Shown in pieces: positions 35,385 to 42,796 of a stretch of 50,489 nucleotides of DNA. The position numbers and the translations under genes were made by a program. Origin of the DNA: Pseudomonas nabeulensis (GTDB lineage Bacteria > Pseudomonadota > Gammaproteobacteria > Pseudomonadales > Pseudomonadaceae). Under the pieces are notes generated by a model. It searched no databases, had not been told where the DNA came from, and saw only the letters and a list, made by a program, of their open reading frames with translations. The stretch's first letter is position 1. Each line of letters opens with the position of its first letter. Location: assembly GCF_004682045.1 (NCBI RefSeq), contig NZ_QUZT01000050.1, positions 1 through 50,489 of the forward strand, written 5' to 3'.

Positions 35385-35765
35385 TTACGGCCCGACCAGG
35401 TTTTCCAGCTCCTGGGCGCGGGTCTGGGTCATGTCCAGCACGCAGCCGGAACCGTTGACCTGGTCGAGGGTGCCGCCGGTGGCACTGCCGGCAAATGCGC
35501 AATTGGCGTCGCGGTACTTTATCCACAGGCGCTGCACGTCTTGCAGTTGTTGCTTGCGCGCACCTTGCTGGGCGGCGAGGGCGGTCTTGTAGGCGGCGTT
35601 CAGGCGCTTGTCCTGCACCTTGGTTTCCTTGACGTTGCAACCGACCATGTCGGCGGTGGTGTTGGCGGTGTCCATGCATTTTTTCAACGCCGGGTTATCG
35701 GCGGCCGACGCGCTGCCGCACAGGGCAAGCAACAGGGCGCTGGCAACAAGAGAAGTGCGAATCAT
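35385..35765 (-). CDS. LprI-like (DUF1311) secreted small protein
   Basis: A 126-residue protein with a signal peptide (MIRTSLVASALLLALCGSASA) that should reach the periplasm. The rest matches the DUF1311/LprI pattern: four cysteines, with ALKKCMDTANTTADMVGCNV early, LNAAYKTAL in the middle and WIKYRDANCAF then GSGCVLDMTQTRAQEL at the end. Some members inhibit lysozyme, but that role is not proven for this one. The ATG at 35765 has an AGGAAA site. It is divergent from the GntP operon. Confidence 0.85.
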   Translation of the reverse strand: MIRTSLVASALLLALCGSASAADNPALKKCMDTANTTADMVGCNVKETKVQDKRLNAAYKTALAAQQGARKQQLQDVQRLWIKYRDANCAFAGSATGGTLDQVNGSGCVLDMTQTRAQELENLVGP

Positions 35766-35920
35766 GCTCGGTTTTCCTGGGCGTGAGTGGATGTGCAGTC
35801 TAAGACTCGATGGCGCCGCTTGTGGTTCCGGCATCGTCTGATCCTCATGTAAGAACACCCCCTGAATTTTCATCGACCGCTGTCGGGCATATCCCAGTGC
35901 GACAGCGCTTATCCGTGGGC

Positions 35921-35946
35921 GAAAATTACTTTCATAAAATTTGAAA
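35921..35946. promoter_or_regulatory. Candidate operator of the GntP-RpiR-deacylase operon
   Basis: TTTCATAAAATTTGAAA at 35930-35946 is a perfect TTTCA-N7-TGAAA palindrome, and GAAAATTACTTTC just before it (35921-35933) is a second, looser one. Such AT-rich GAAA/TTTC palindromes are typical of MurR/RpiR-family sites. It lies about 70 bases before the first gene of an operon that encodes an RpiR regulator. Confidence 0.6.
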
Positions 35947-36013
35947 AGACTGCTCGGTAATGATTTATGAGTTTCACAACTAATTCGACGTGACCCTTTC
36001 CGAGGAGTACCGC

Positions 36014-37363
36014 ATGGCCGCATCACCGGGCTTCGGGCTATTGGCATACGCTGCCATCGCCATCATCGCTTTGATCGTGCTGATTGCACGTTATCGACTC
36101 AACCCCTTTATCGTCATCACCCTGGTGTCCATTGGCCTGGCGCTGATGGCCGGGATGCCGGCGGACACCATCATGGGCTCGTACGAGGCGGGCGTCGGCA
36201 AGACCCTGGGGCATATCGCCCTGGTCGTTGCGCTGGGCACCATGCTCGGCAAGATGATGGCCGAATCCGGCGGCGCCGAGCAGGTGGCGCGCACGCTGAT
36301 CAACCGGTTTGGCGAGCGCAACGCGCACTGGGCGATGGTGTGCATCGCGTTCCTGGTGGGGCTGCCGTTGTTTTTCGAGGTGGGGTTTGTGTTGCTGGTG
36401 CCCATCGCCTTTACCGTGGCGCGCCGTGTGGGAGTGTCGATCCTGATGGTCGGCTTGCCGATGGTCGCCGGCCTGTCGGTGGTGCATGCGCTGGTGCCGC
36501 CGCACCCGGCGGCGATGATGGCGGTGCTGGCGTATAACGCGTCGGTGGGGCAGACCGTGCTGTATGCGATTTTGATCGGTATTCCTACGGCAATCATCGC
36601 CGGTCCCGTCTACGCCAAATACATCGTGCCGCGTATCCACTTGCCGGCGGAGAACCCGCTGGAACGCCAGTTTATCGACCGCGAGCCACGCACCCGTTTG
36701 CCGAGTTTTACCCTGACCATGGGCACCATCCTGTTGCCGGTGGTGCTGATGATGATCGGCGGTTGGGCCAACCTGCTGTCCACACCGGGCACGGCGTTCA
36801 ACCAATTCTTGCTGTTTATCGGCAACTCGGTGATCGCGCTGTTGGTAGCAACCCTGGTCAGCTTCTGGACCTTGGGCCTGGCCCAGGGCTTCAACCGCGA
36901 GTCGATTCTCAAGTTCACCAATGAATGCCTGGCGCCGACCGCGAGCATCACCTTGCTGGTGGGCGCAGGCGGCGGCTTGAATCGTATCCTCGTGGATGCG
37001 GGCGTCACCAACGAAATCCTCGGCCTGGCCCATGCGTTCCACTTGTCGCCGCTGGTGATGGGCTGGTTGTTTGCGGCGTTGATGCGTATCGCCACCGGTT
37101 CGGCGACGGTGGCGATGACCACCGCGTCCGGCGTGGTCGCGCCCGTTGCATTGGGCCTGGGTTATCCACACCCCGAACTGCTGGTGCTGGCGACTGGGGC
37201 TGGCTCGGTGATCTTTTCCCACGTCAATGACGGCGGCTTCTGGCTGATCAAGGAATACTTCAATATGACGGTGATCCAGACCTTCAAGACCTGGACCGTG
37301 TTGGAGACGTTGATTTCTGTGGTCGCCTTCGCTCTGACGTACGGTCTGTCCTGCCTTTTGTAA
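36014..37363 (+). CDS. GntP family permease
   Basis: An inner-membrane symporter of the GntP family (gluconate, D-serine and related small acids). The 449-residue product has about 12-14 helices and family features such as VALGTMLGKMMAESGGAEQVA, GLPLFFEVGFVLLVP and HALVPPHPAAMMAV. The ATG at 36014 has a GAGGAGT site. Because the next genes encode an RpiR regulator and an N-acyl-D-amino-acid deacylase, I infer that it carries a D-amino acid, its N-acyl form or a related acid rather than gluconate. An operator-like palindrome lies upstream. Confidence 0.9.
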   Translation: MAASPGFGLLAYAAIAIIALIVLIARYRLNPFIVITLVSIGLALMAGMPADTIMGSYEAGVGKTLGHIALVVALGTMLGKMMAESGGAEQVARTLINRFGERNAHWAMVCIAFLVGLPLFFEVGFVLLVPIAFTVARRVGVSILMVGLPMVAGLSVVHALVPPHPAAMMAVLAYNASVGQTVLYAILIGIPTAIIAGPVYAKYIVPRIHLPAENPLERQFIDREPRTRLPSFTLTMGTILLPVVLMMIGGWANLLSTPGTAFNQFLLFIGNSVIALLVATLVSFWTLGLAQGFNRESILKFTNECLAPTASITLLVGAGGGLNRILVDAGVTNEILGLAHAFHLSPLVMGWLFAALMRIATGSATVAMTTASGVVAPVALGLGYPHPELLVLATGAGSVIFSHVNDGGFWLIKEYFNMTVIQTFKTWTVLETLISVVAFALTYGLSCLL

Positions 37364-37375
37364 TACGGAGAACCC

Positions 37376-38236
37376 ATGGACATCCTCTACCAGATCCGCG
37401 CCCGCCAGGACTCGTTCAGTGCCGGCGAAGGGCGTATCGCCAAACTGATGCTGGATGACGTGGGCTTTGCCGCGTCGGCCAGCCTGGAGGAATTGTCCCA
37501 ACGGGCCGAAGTGAGTACGGCCACGCTGTCGCGCTTTGCGCGCAGTGTTGGCTGCCGCGATTTACGTGATCTGCGCCTGCAATTGGCGCAGGCCAGTGGC
37601 GTCGGCAGCCGTTTTCTGGACCCTGCCGGACTGCCGGAACAATCGGCCTTTCACCGGCAGATTCTGGGCGATATCGAAGCGACCCTGCGCCAGCATTTGT
37701 CCGGGTTCAACCAGGCGAGTTTTGCCGATGCGGTCAGCCTGCTGGCCAAGGCGCGGATGATCCATGCGTTCGGCATGGGCGGACCGTCGAGCCTGTGCAG
37801 CGATGAATTGCAGGTGCGTCTGGTGCGCCTGGGCTATCCGATTGCCGCCAGCCATGACCCGGTGATGATGCGGGTCACGGCGGCCACATTGGGCGCGGAG
37901 CATGCGCTGATTGTTTGCTCCCTCACCGGCCGCACGCCCGAACTGCTCGACGTTGTCACGCTGGCGCACAACTACGACGCGCGCGTCATCGCCATCACCC
38001 TGGCCGACTCCCCGTTGGCGCAGTTGGCCGACGTGGTGCTGCCGCTGCAACCGGCCGAAACCAGTTTTATCTATAAACCCACCGCGGCGCGCTACGGCAT
38101 GCTGCTGGCCATCGACCTGCTTGCCACTGAGTTGGCGCTGGCCATGCCGGACGACAACCAGGAACGCCTGCGCCGCATCAAGCTGGCCCTGGACGATTAT
38201 CGCGGCGGCCCCGACAGCCTGCCGCTTGGAGACTGA
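37376..38236 (+). CDS. RpiR/MurR-type regulator with SIS domain
   Basis: A 286-residue regulator with an N-terminal HTH_6 domain (EELSQRAEVSTATLSRFARS) and a C-terminal sugar-isomerase (SIS) effector domain (RMIHAFGMGGPSSLCSDELQ, ALIVCSLTGRTPELLDVVTL). SIS domains usually bind sugar phosphates or amino-sugar acids, which would suit a cell-wall-derived substrate. It starts 12 bases after the permease gene and ends one base before the deacylase gene, so it is made with them and probably controls the operon. Confidence 0.92.
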   Translation: MDILYQIRARQDSFSAGEGRIAKLMLDDVGFAASASLEELSQRAEVSTATLSRFARSVGCRDLRDLRLQLAQASGVGSRFLDPAGLPEQSAFHRQILGDIEATLRQHLSGFNQASFADAVSLLAKARMIHAFGMGGPSSLCSDELQVRLVRLGYPIAASHDPVMMRVTAATLGAEHALIVCSLTGRTPELLDVVTLAHNYDARVIAITLADSPLAQLADVVLPLQPAETSFIYKPTAARYGMLLAIDLLATELALAMPDDNQERLRRIKLALDDYRGGPDSLPLGD

Positions 38237-38237
38237 G

Positions 38238-39701
38238 ATGAAGTACGACACGCTGATTCGCCACGCGCTGATCATTGATGGCAGCAACACACCCGGCTAT
38301 GTCGCCGATGTGGGGTTGCGTGCGGGGCGCATCGAGACAATCGGTGATTTGTCGACGGCCACGGCCGAGCATGAAATCGACGCCACCGGTCGGGTGCTGG
38401 CACCTGGGTTTATCGACGTGCACACCCACGATGACACGGTGGTGATTCGTCAGCCGCAGATGCTGCCCAAGCTCAGCCAGGGCGTGACCACAGTGATTGT
38501 GGGCAATTGCGGCATCAGCGCATCGCCGGTGAGTTTGCGCAGCGATCCACCAGACCCGATGAACCTGCTGGGCTCGCGTGCGGCATTCACTTATCCACGG
38601 TTCGCGGATTATCGCTCGGCGGTGGAAAGCGCTCACCCAGCGGTCAACGTTGCCGCATTGATCGGTCACACGGCACTGCGCAGCAACCATATGGACGACC
38701 TGCACCGCACTGCAACGCCGGATGAAATCGCCGCCATGCGCAGGCAACTGCAAGAGAGTCTTGAAGACGGCGCCCTCGGGTTATCCACAGGCCTGGCCTA
38801 CGCCAGTGCGTTCAATGCCGAGACCGATGAGGTGCTGCAACTCAGTGAGGAACTCACCGCGTTCGGTGCGGTGTACACCACCCATCTGCGCAGTGAGTTC
38901 GAACCGGTGCTGGAAGCGATGGACGAGGCATTCCTGATTGGTCGGCATGCCCAGGCGCCGGTGATCATTTCCCACCTCAAGTGTGCCGGTGCGGGGAACT
39001 GGGGGCGTAGTCCGCAGCTATTGGCTTCGTTGGAGGCGGCGGCGAAAAACCATCCGGTGGGGTGTGATTGTTACCCCTATGCGGCGAGTTCTTCGACATT
39101 GGATCTCAAGCAGGTGACTGACGCGTTTCGTATCACCATCACCTGGTCGACGCCGCACCCGGAACAGGGTGGGCGCGACTTGCAGGACATTGCCGCCGAG
39201 TGGAACGTTTCGCTGATGGATGCTGCACGCCGCCTGCAACCGGCGGGGGCGGTGTACTACGGCATGGATGAGGCCGATGTGCGACGCATCCTCGCGCATC
39301 CGCTGTCGATGGTGGGGTCGGATGGGTTGCCGGAAGACCCGTTTCCCCATCCACGCTTGTGGGGCGCGTTTCCACGGGTGTTGGGGCATTTTAGCCGGGA
39401 CGTGGGGTTGTTTCCTCTGCATACCGCTGTGCACAAGATGACCGGGTTGTCGGCGGCGCGATTCGGGCTGGCCGAGCGTGGCGAAATTCGCGAAGGGCAT
39501 TGGGCTGACCTGGTGCTGTTCGATCCTTTGCGCGTGCGCGATGTAGCGGACTTCAAGGAGCCCCAGCGAGCGGCGGAAGGCATCGACGGTGTTTGGGTCA
39601 ACGGCGTGTTGAGTTACAGCGAAGGCCAGGCGAACGGTCAGCGACCGGGCCGCTTCCTGGCGCGCAGCGGGGATTTGCGTCGGGGTTTTTCGTCCCTATA
39701 G
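38238..39701 (+). CDS. N-acyl-D-amino-acid deacylase (D-aminoacylase)
   Basis: A 487-residue zinc amidohydrolase that frees D-amino acids from N-acyl-D-amino acids. It starts with a small beta domain, then GFIDVHTHDD (H62, H64), the family cysteine ligand in VGNCGISA (C91), the lysine-cysteine motif SHLKCAG, and the catalytic aspartate D362 in MVGSDGLPEDPFPHP. The C-terminal RGEIREGHWADLVLFDP is usual for the superfamily. All expected catalytic residues are there. The operon context (permease, SIS-domain regulator) suggests use of outside acyl-D-amino acids. Which side chain is accepted cannot be told. Confidence 0.9.
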   Translation: MKYDTLIRHALIIDGSNTPGYVADVGLRAGRIETIGDLSTATAEHEIDATGRVLAPGFIDVHTHDDTVVIRQPQMLPKLSQGVTTVIVGNCGISASPVSLRSDPPDPMNLLGSRAAFTYPRFADYRSAVESAHPAVNVAALIGHTALRSNHMDDLHRTATPDEIAAMRRQLQESLEDGALGLSTGLAYASAFNAETDEVLQLSEELTAFGAVYTTHLRSEFEPVLEAMDEAFLIGRHAQAPVIISHLKCAGAGNWGRSPQLLASLEAAAKNHPVGCDCYPYAASSSTLDLKQVTDAFRITITWSTPHPEQGGRDLQDIAAEWNVSLMDAARRLQPAGAVYYGMDEADVRRILAHPLSMVGSDGLPEDPFPHPRLWGAFPRVLGHFSRDVGLFPLHTAVHKMTGLSAARFGLAERGEIREGHWADLVLFDPLRVRDVADFKEPQRAAEGIDGVWVNGVLSYSEGQANGQRPGRFLARSGDLRRGFSSL

Positions 39702-39730
39702 TGGGCGCTCTCAACAACGGAGCGGTTGCC

Positions 39731-40093
39731 ATGCACTTAGGAAAAGTTATCCCCATCCTGCGGATTTTCGACGAGGCCAAAGCGTTGGAATTCTATGTCG
39801 ATTTCCTGGGGTTCACGGTGGATTGGCAGCATCGTTTCGAGGCGAATTTCCCGTTGTATGTGCAGGTGTCGTTGGGCGAGTGCGTGCTGCATTTGTCCGA
39901 GCATCACGGCGATGCGTCGCCGGGTGCGGCGATACGGATTCAGGCGCAAGGGGTGGAGGCGTATCAGCAGCAGTTGTTGGCCAAGGATTACCGGTATGCC
40001 AAGCCTGGGGTTGAGGACACGCCTTGGGGCTCGCGGGAGATGAGCATCAAGGACCCGTTTGGGAATCGGGTGGTGTTTGTTGAGGAGGGCTGA
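39731..40093 (+). CDS. VOC-fold (glyoxalase/bleomycin-resistance) protein
   Basis: A 120-residue single-module protein of the vicinal-oxygen-chelate superfamily. It starts MHLGKVIPILRIFDEAKALE, with the fold's first strand and helix, then FYVDFLGFTVDW and LHLSEHHGDASPG, and ends SIKDPFGNRVVFVEE, the usual closing motif. Relatives are often annotated as bleomycin-resistance or glyoxalase proteins, without proof of function. It follows the deacylase by 29 bases and precedes a strong terminator, so it may be the last gene of that transcript. Confidence 0.88.
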   Translation: MHLGKVIPILRIFDEAKALEFYVDFLGFTVDWQHRFEANFPLYVQVSLGECVLHLSEHHGDASPGAAIRIQAQGVEAYQQQLLAKDYRYAKPGVEDTPWGSREMSIKDPFGNRVVFVEEG

Positions 40094-40106
40094 GGGGTAA
40101 ATCGCA

Positions 40107-40146
40107 GGCAATAAAAAACCGCCTTAGTAGGGCGGTTTTTTATTGC
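40107..40146. terminator. Strong symmetric terminator after the VOC gene
   Basis: GCAATAAAAAACCGCC, a six-base loop and GGGCGGTTTTTTATTGC make a perfect stem of about 16 pairs with A- and T-runs on opposite sides. It would terminate in both directions. Confidence 0.94.
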
Positions 40147-40598
40147 AAGCCCAGTTAGTGGCTGGGGTTGCTATCTCACTGGAAGCGATGACCTGTGACG
40201 AGATACTAATGCCGGTTATCGTTTTTCGCAAGGTTAGAGCACGGCCGGATCTATTTAGCTGCCTTTGCCATTCCCTGCTGCAAAATCACGGCAAAAAATT
40301 GCAATAAATCAGTCGGTCTAAACCACGTGTTTTTCGTCCTCTGTCACACCTTCGCTCAGGATGTTGGTTAGTATCGCCCCCGTTCCAAGTATGTCGTTTT
40401 GCAGGTGGCTGGGTATGCGCGCGGAATTATGGACCGAACGCCACGGGCTAGTAATCCGTGCCGGATTTATGCGGGAGGAACCAAAGCCCGGCCGCCTCAC
40501 TGGAAGCGATGACCTGCTTCCGAAGGCCCACGTGTTCCGGTAAGTGCGCTGGAGGTAAGGCCCAACTCACGGAGGGCCGAGTATGTCTAAGTTTGCCT
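40147..40598. other. Non-coding stretch with direct repeats and hairpins
   Basis: These 452 bases have no recognised gene. A 21-bp direct repeat occurs at 40175-40195 and 40496-40516 (key part GGAAGCGATGACCTG). Around the second copy several RNA-like stems can be drawn: GCCGG against CCGGC (40469-40493), GGAAGC against GCTTCC (40503-40521), and GGCCC against GGGCC (40559-40579). A 60-codon open frame at 40361-40543 has no good ribosome site and resembles nothing I know. A short frame from an ATG at 40583 runs into the following REP element. The stretch lies between a strong terminator and the end of the chemoreceptor gene. Confidence 0.55.
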
Positions 40599-40691
40599 GT
40601 GGCGAGGGAGCTTGCTCCCGCTGGAGAGCGAAGCTCTCCCAGAAATACTGGGGCCGCTATGCAGCCCAGCGGGAGCAAGCTCCCTCGCCAC
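40599..40691. repeat. 93-bp palindromic repeat (GAGGGAGCTTGC family)
   Basis: The outer arms GTGGCGAGGGAGCTTGCTCC and its reverse complement enclose AGAGCGAAGCTCT and a GGGGCCGCTATGCAG part. It lies 15 bases beyond the stop codon of the chemoreceptor gene and could end its transcript. Confidence 0.87.
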
Positions 40692-40706
40692 AGTGATTTC
40701 CAGGTC

Positions 40707-42626
40707 CTACACCCGGAAATGACTGACCATCTGCTGCAACTGGCTGCCCAAGCGCGCCAGCTCCACACTCGACTTGGCCGTCTCGTCACTCGCCGTTGCG
40801 GTCTGCTCCGACACATCGCGCACATTCACAATGCTGCGGCTGATCTCTTCCGCCACGGCACTCTGCTGTTCGGCCGCTGCTGCAATCTGTTGGTTCATCG
40901 ACTGGATATTCGACACCGTACGGGTGATGTTCTCCAGGGACAGACCGGCCTTGCGCGTGAGGTCGACGCTGCTGTCGGTGAGGCTGCGGCTGTTGTTCAT
41001 CACCGTGGCCACTTGCTGGGTGCCGTTCTGCAAACCGGCTACCAGGCCTTCGATTTCCTCGGTGGACTTTTGCGTGCGTTGCGCCAGGCCGCGCACTTCG
41101 TCCGCGACCACGGCAAACCCCCGGCCGGCTTCACCGGCACGCGCGGCTTCAATCGCGGCGTTGAGCGCCAGCAGGTTGGTTTGTTCGGCCACGGCCTTGA
41201 TCACATCCATCACGCTGCCGATCTTGTTGCTCTCTTGTTGCAGGTGCGACATGGCGTCGGTGGAACGTGCCACTTCGGCGGCCAGGCGCTCGATCTGGGC
41301 GATGGCTTCAGCGACCACTTTGTCGCCTTCACGGGCCTGGCCGTCGGCGTCGGAAGCGGCTTGGGAGGCCTGCTCGGCGTTGCGTGCGACTTCCTGCACG
41401 GTGGCAGTCATTTCGTGCATGGCCGTGGCAACCTGATCGGTCTCGATCTTCTGGCTGTTCACACCGGCACTGGTCTGCTCGGTCACGGCTGACAGTTCTT
41501 CAGCGGCGCTGGCGATCTGGGTCACGCCGTCGCGAATACCGCTGATCAACTCACGCAAGGTGGTGCCCATGCGCTGGATGCCTTGTTGCAACACGCCCAG
41601 TTCATCGCGACGGGTGACCTGGATGTTGTGGCTCAAGTCGCCGGAAGCAATGCGCTCCACCACGGCCAGGGTTTCTTGCAGTGGACGGGTGATCTGGCGG
41701 GTGATGACCAGCGCGGCGATGATGCCCACCAGCAGGGCCAGCAACGTGCTGATCAATTGCAGGCTGCGGGCCTGGGCGCTTTCGGCATCGCGACGGTCAA
41801 GCTGAATGTCGTAGAGCTGTTCGCTGATGCTGACAATATCGTTGCCTTGTTTCGTCATCTCGGCACGGGCGGTGACGATATCGGCGTTGGCCGCCTTGTA
41901 ATTCTGCACGGCGGTGCGATAGGCACCCAGGGCGGTTTCCAGCGACGTCAGTGCGCTCTGCTGGCTGGCGCCGAATACGGCGCTGAGGTCTTTCAAGCCG
42001 TTGATGGTTTTTTCGATCTGTGCGGCGGCGCGGGCTTCGGTATCCGGGTTGACGTTACCGGTGTACCCACGCACTTCATAGCGAGACAGCTGGAACTGCA
42101 TCTTGGCATCGGCCACCGCCTGGAACTGGGCCAGGTGCTCCGAGCTGTCAGACTGCTGTTTGACGCCGGCTTCCAACGTGCTGATCTGGGCGTTGGCGAT
42201 GTCGGCCTTGTCACCCATGGCTTGTCGCGCTGTGTTGCCATTACGGTAGGCCTCACGCATTTTGTTCAAGGACTGCTGGTAGGCCGTAATGATTGCCTTT
42301 TGCTCATTGAGCAGCTTGAGGTTTTCCGGGCTCTTGAAGGTGGTCAGCAGTTTTTGCTGTTGAGCAATGAAGGCATCAAGGTTGGTCTGTACGTTCTGCG
42401 CCGTGGTTTCGTCGCCGTTGGCCAGCATGTATTGCAGGCGTGCTACACGCAGTTTGGTCAGGGCAGAATTGAGCTGGGTAATGTCGCTCATCCAGTTGCT
42501 GCGGTCGATCAGGCCGCTCAGGCTGGTCCAGCCGGTGAGGGCCAGGATCGAGGTGAGAACCAGCACCAGGCCGAAGCCCAGGCCGAGTTTGAGGTTGACG
42601 CTGATGTTACCGAACCAGCTGTTCAT
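40707..42626 (-). CDS. Methyl-accepting chemotaxis protein with HBM-type sensor
   Basis: A 639-residue membrane chemoreceptor that signals to the CheA/CheW array. The first membrane segment is near residues 10-33 (LGLGFGLVLVLTSILALTGW), followed by a periplasmic all-helical sensor of about 250 residues, the size of the bimodular HBM domain found in McpS-type receptors for organic acids. A second membrane helix (LLALLVGIIAALVITRQ) leads to HAMP and the signalling hairpin, whose tip is EQTNLLALNAAIEAARAGEA. There is no C-terminal CheR-binding pentapeptide. I start at the ATG at 42626 with GGAGC upstream; the frame extends further but overlaps the neighbouring gene. The ligand is unknown. Confidence 0.9.
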   Translation of the reverse strand: MNSWFGNISVNLKLGLGFGLVLVLTSILALTGWTSLSGLIDRSNWMSDITQLNSALTKLRVARLQYMLANGDETTAQNVQTNLDAFIAQQQKLLTTFKSPENLKLLNEQKAIITAYQQSLNKMREAYRNGNTARQAMGDKADIANAQISTLEAGVKQQSDSSEHLAQFQAVADAKMQFQLSRYEVRGYTGNVNPDTEARAAAQIEKTINGLKDLSAVFGASQQSALTSLETALGAYRTAVQNYKAANADIVTARAEMTKQGNDIVSISEQLYDIQLDRRDAESAQARSLQLISTLLALLVGIIAALVITRQITRPLQETLAVVERIASGDLSHNIQVTRRDELGVLQQGIQRMGTTLRELISGIRDGVTQIASAAEELSAVTEQTSAGVNSQKIETDQVATAMHEMTATVQEVARNAEQASQAASDADGQAREGDKVVAEAIAQIERLAAEVARSTDAMSHLQQESNKIGSVMDVIKAVAEQTNLLALNAAIEAARAGEAGRGFAVVADEVRGLAQRTQKSTEEIEGLVAGLQNGTQQVATVMNNSRSLTDSSVDLTRKAGLSLENITRTVSNIQSMNQQIAAAAEQQSAVAEEISRSIVNVRDVSEQTATASDETAKSSVELARLGSQLQQMVSHFRV

Positions 42627-42796
42627 CGAAAGCTCCGCGAAAGTTAAATCTGAATGCTGGGCGGTGTTGTTGTTTGAGCCAGCCGAGGTGTACAGGGCCA
42701 TATCGGCGGCGGAGACTGAATCTGAAATGCCTTTTGTCCGGTTCTTTGTAACAAAACCCGACCCGCTGTGCGGGCCGGACAGCGTGCACGGGGTGA

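Noticed and set aside
36014..37363. Naming the permease gntP/gntT as a gluconate transporter
   Set aside because: No gluconate kinase or GntR regulator is nearby; the D-aminoacylase and RpiR neighbours point elsewhere.
40361..40543. A 60-residue protein gene in the non-coding stretch
   Set aside because: CAGG directly abuts the ATG with no spacing, and the product resembles no family I know; kept only as part of the region's finding.
40440..40590. A known riboswitch, RNase P or RsmY/Z-type RNA
   Set aside because: The hairpins do not match the conserved cores I know (for example GAGGAAAGTCC of RNase P or the repeated ANGGA loops of RsmY/Z).
42760..42790. A terminator between the toxin and chemoreceptor genes
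   Set aside because: The CCGACCCGC/GCGGGCCGG stem is imperfect and has no T-run on the minus strand.
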